NCBI GenBank assembly: GCA_031269165.1
Contig: JAISZQ010000335.1
Location: 1-6,875 of the forward strand
DNA length: 6,875 bases
Reading direction: 5' to 3'
Origin: Spirochaetaceae bacterium
Lineage (GTDB): Bacteria > Spirochaetota > Spirochaetia > Treponematales > Breznakiellaceae
In this document: piece by piece, positions 6,452-6,875 of the stretch
Layout of the letters: every line of letters begins with the position of its first letter
Position numbering within the stretch: position 1 is the stretch's first letter
The notes under the pieces: model-generated
Told to the model about the DNA's origin: nothing
Database searches by the model: none
The model's input: the letters and a program-made list of their open reading frames with translations, nothing else
Position numbers and translations under genes: made by a program

Positions 6452-6497
6452 GCGGGTTAACCGCGGATTGCGCGGATTTTCACGGATTATGCGGATA
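6452..6497. repeat. Palindrome followed by short CGGATT tandem repeats
   Basis: GCGG-GTTAA-CCGC (6452-6464, with the perfect core GGTTAACC) is followed by CGGATT at 6464, 6473 and 6483 and CGGATA at 6492, a spacing of 9-10 bases that is near one DNA turn. No coding capacity. Similar CGCGGATT strings occur, from memory, as intergenic repeats in other bacterial genomes; that was not checked. Confidence 0.6.
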
Positions 6498-6510
6498 AGA
6501 GGTGAGCGTT

Positions 6511-6609
6511 GTCATTGCGAGTCGGCGGCAACATGGTTGCCTTTAGCGGCGAAGCAATCCAGACGGGGAAGGCCCTCACGCTGGATTGCTTCGCTTCGCT
6601 CGCAATGAC
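6511..6609. repeat. Right array palindrome 1
   Basis: Both main stems are perfect. The left arm carries GGCAAC-ATG-GTTGCC, a 6-base side hairpin, in place of the ACCC-GCA-GGGT hairpin of the left array. The tip is GGGGAAGGCCCTC. There is no right-arm hairpin. Confidence 0.88.
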
Positions 6610-6620
6610 GGGAGAGCGTT

Positions 6621-6716
6621 GTCATTGCGAACCCGCGGCAACATAGTTGCCGTTGGTGAAGCAATCCAGACGGAGAAGGCCCTCGCACTGGATTGCCGCG
6701 CTTCGCTCGCAATGAC
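6621..6716. repeat. Right array palindrome 2
   Basis: The left arm carries GGCAAC-ATA-GTTGCC, the same side hairpin as palindrome 1 with a changed loop, after the ACCCGC start seen in the left array. The inner stem has one changed side (GATTGCCGC), weakening its base. The outer stem is perfect. Confidence 0.86.
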
Positions 6717-6727
6717 GGGAGAGCGTT

Positions 6728-6807
6728 GTCATTGCGAGCCCAAAGGGTGAAGCAATCCAGACGGGGAAGGCCCTCACGCTGGATTGCTTCGCTTCGCTCG
6801 CAATGAC
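6728..6807. repeat. Right array palindrome 3
   Basis: A short form in which the left side hairpin is reduced to CCC-AAA-GGG. Both main stems are perfect. The remaining bases to the window end (6808-6875) contain no feature that I can recognise. Confidence 0.88.
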
Positions 6808-6875
6808 GGGGGTGCGTAGTGAGTGGGGGCGGGAACGTTGGATCACTCAAGTGGTGGTAGGGCCGCTCGCGGGAT

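Larger units (their letters stand above)
6502..6810. repeat. Right-hand array of three module A-type palindromes
   Basis: Three palindromes at 6511-6609, 6621-6716 and 6728-6807 share the outer stem (GTCATTGCGA with TCGCAATGAC) and inner stem (GAAGCAATCCAG with CTGGATTGCTTC) of the left array. They are separated by an 11-base spacer, GGGAGAGCGTT, that is identical in both gaps; GAGCGTT also precedes the first copy. Spacing from copy to copy is 110 and 107 bases. Module B is absent. Frames across it translate to peptides such as HCERSEAIQ, which I treat as spurious. Confidence 0.9.

Noticed and set aside
4430..6460. A 676-codon open frame on the plus strand opposite the oxidoreductase gene
   Set aside because: It lies almost wholly antisense to a complete, motif-verified gene. 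Its product is rich in Arg, Val, Leu and His with no recognisable domain, as expected for a frame opened by GC-biased codons on the other strand.
6511..6716. tRNA-like cloverleaf RNA genes
   Set aside because: The branched fold recalls a cloverleaf, but there is no T-loop GTTCRANNC, no anticodon arm of the right size and no acceptor end. The inner stem is 12 bases long.
6502..6810. Integron attC sites
   Set aside because: The palindromes are of a plausible size, but no GTTRRRY/RYYYAAC core pair is seen at their ends, no gene cassettes lie between them, and no integrase is present.

Overview
The window holds two convergent protein genes framed by two unlike arrays of palindromic repeats. The large gene encodes a single-chain pyruvate:ferredoxin (flavodoxin) oxidoreductase, so the host is most likely an anaerobe or a facultative fermenter. 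GC-rich coding DNA, a secreted protein ending in a 'Y-Y-FD-NGNWT-R' motif, and palindromes whose translations give the 'CERSEAIQ' type of spurious peptide fit a spirochaete of the Treponema group. That placement is an impression from memory; no rRNA, tRNA or other phylum-diagnostic gene is present.

Layout. Positions 1-110 are AT-rich with no gene seen. Positions 191-1377 form a composite repeat array in which five copies of a long palindrome (module A) alternate with nine copies of an unrelated 50-60 base module (B) that carries its own small hairpin. At 1465-2544 (+) lies a gene for a predicted secreted protein of unknown function. Positions 2545-2770 are a convergent intergenic region with a weak hairpin, a strong terminator for the minus strand and a 90-base inverted-repeat element. 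At 2771-6328 (-) lies the 1185-residue oxidoreductase gene, with a plausible promoter and ribosome binding site just upstream. Positions 6381-6500 hold several small repeats: an operator-like inverted repeat, a 20-base repeat shared in inverted orientation with the 2669-2758 element, and a palindrome followed by CGGATT repeats spaced 9-10 bases apart. Positions 6502-6810 hold three more module A-type palindromes in a regular array of about 108 bases, with a different spacer and no B module.

The two genes have no obvious functional link. The oxidoreductase would make acetyl-CoA, CO2 and reduced ferredoxin or flavodoxin from pyruvate in the cytoplasm. The other protein would act outside the cytoplasmic membrane. 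No defence system, toxin-antitoxin pair, transposase or CRISPR array is seen. The most noteworthy content is the repeat architecture: palindromes with the same two stems but exchangeable side hairpins, interleaved with a second hairpin-bearing module. I find no evidence for a new protein-based system here.
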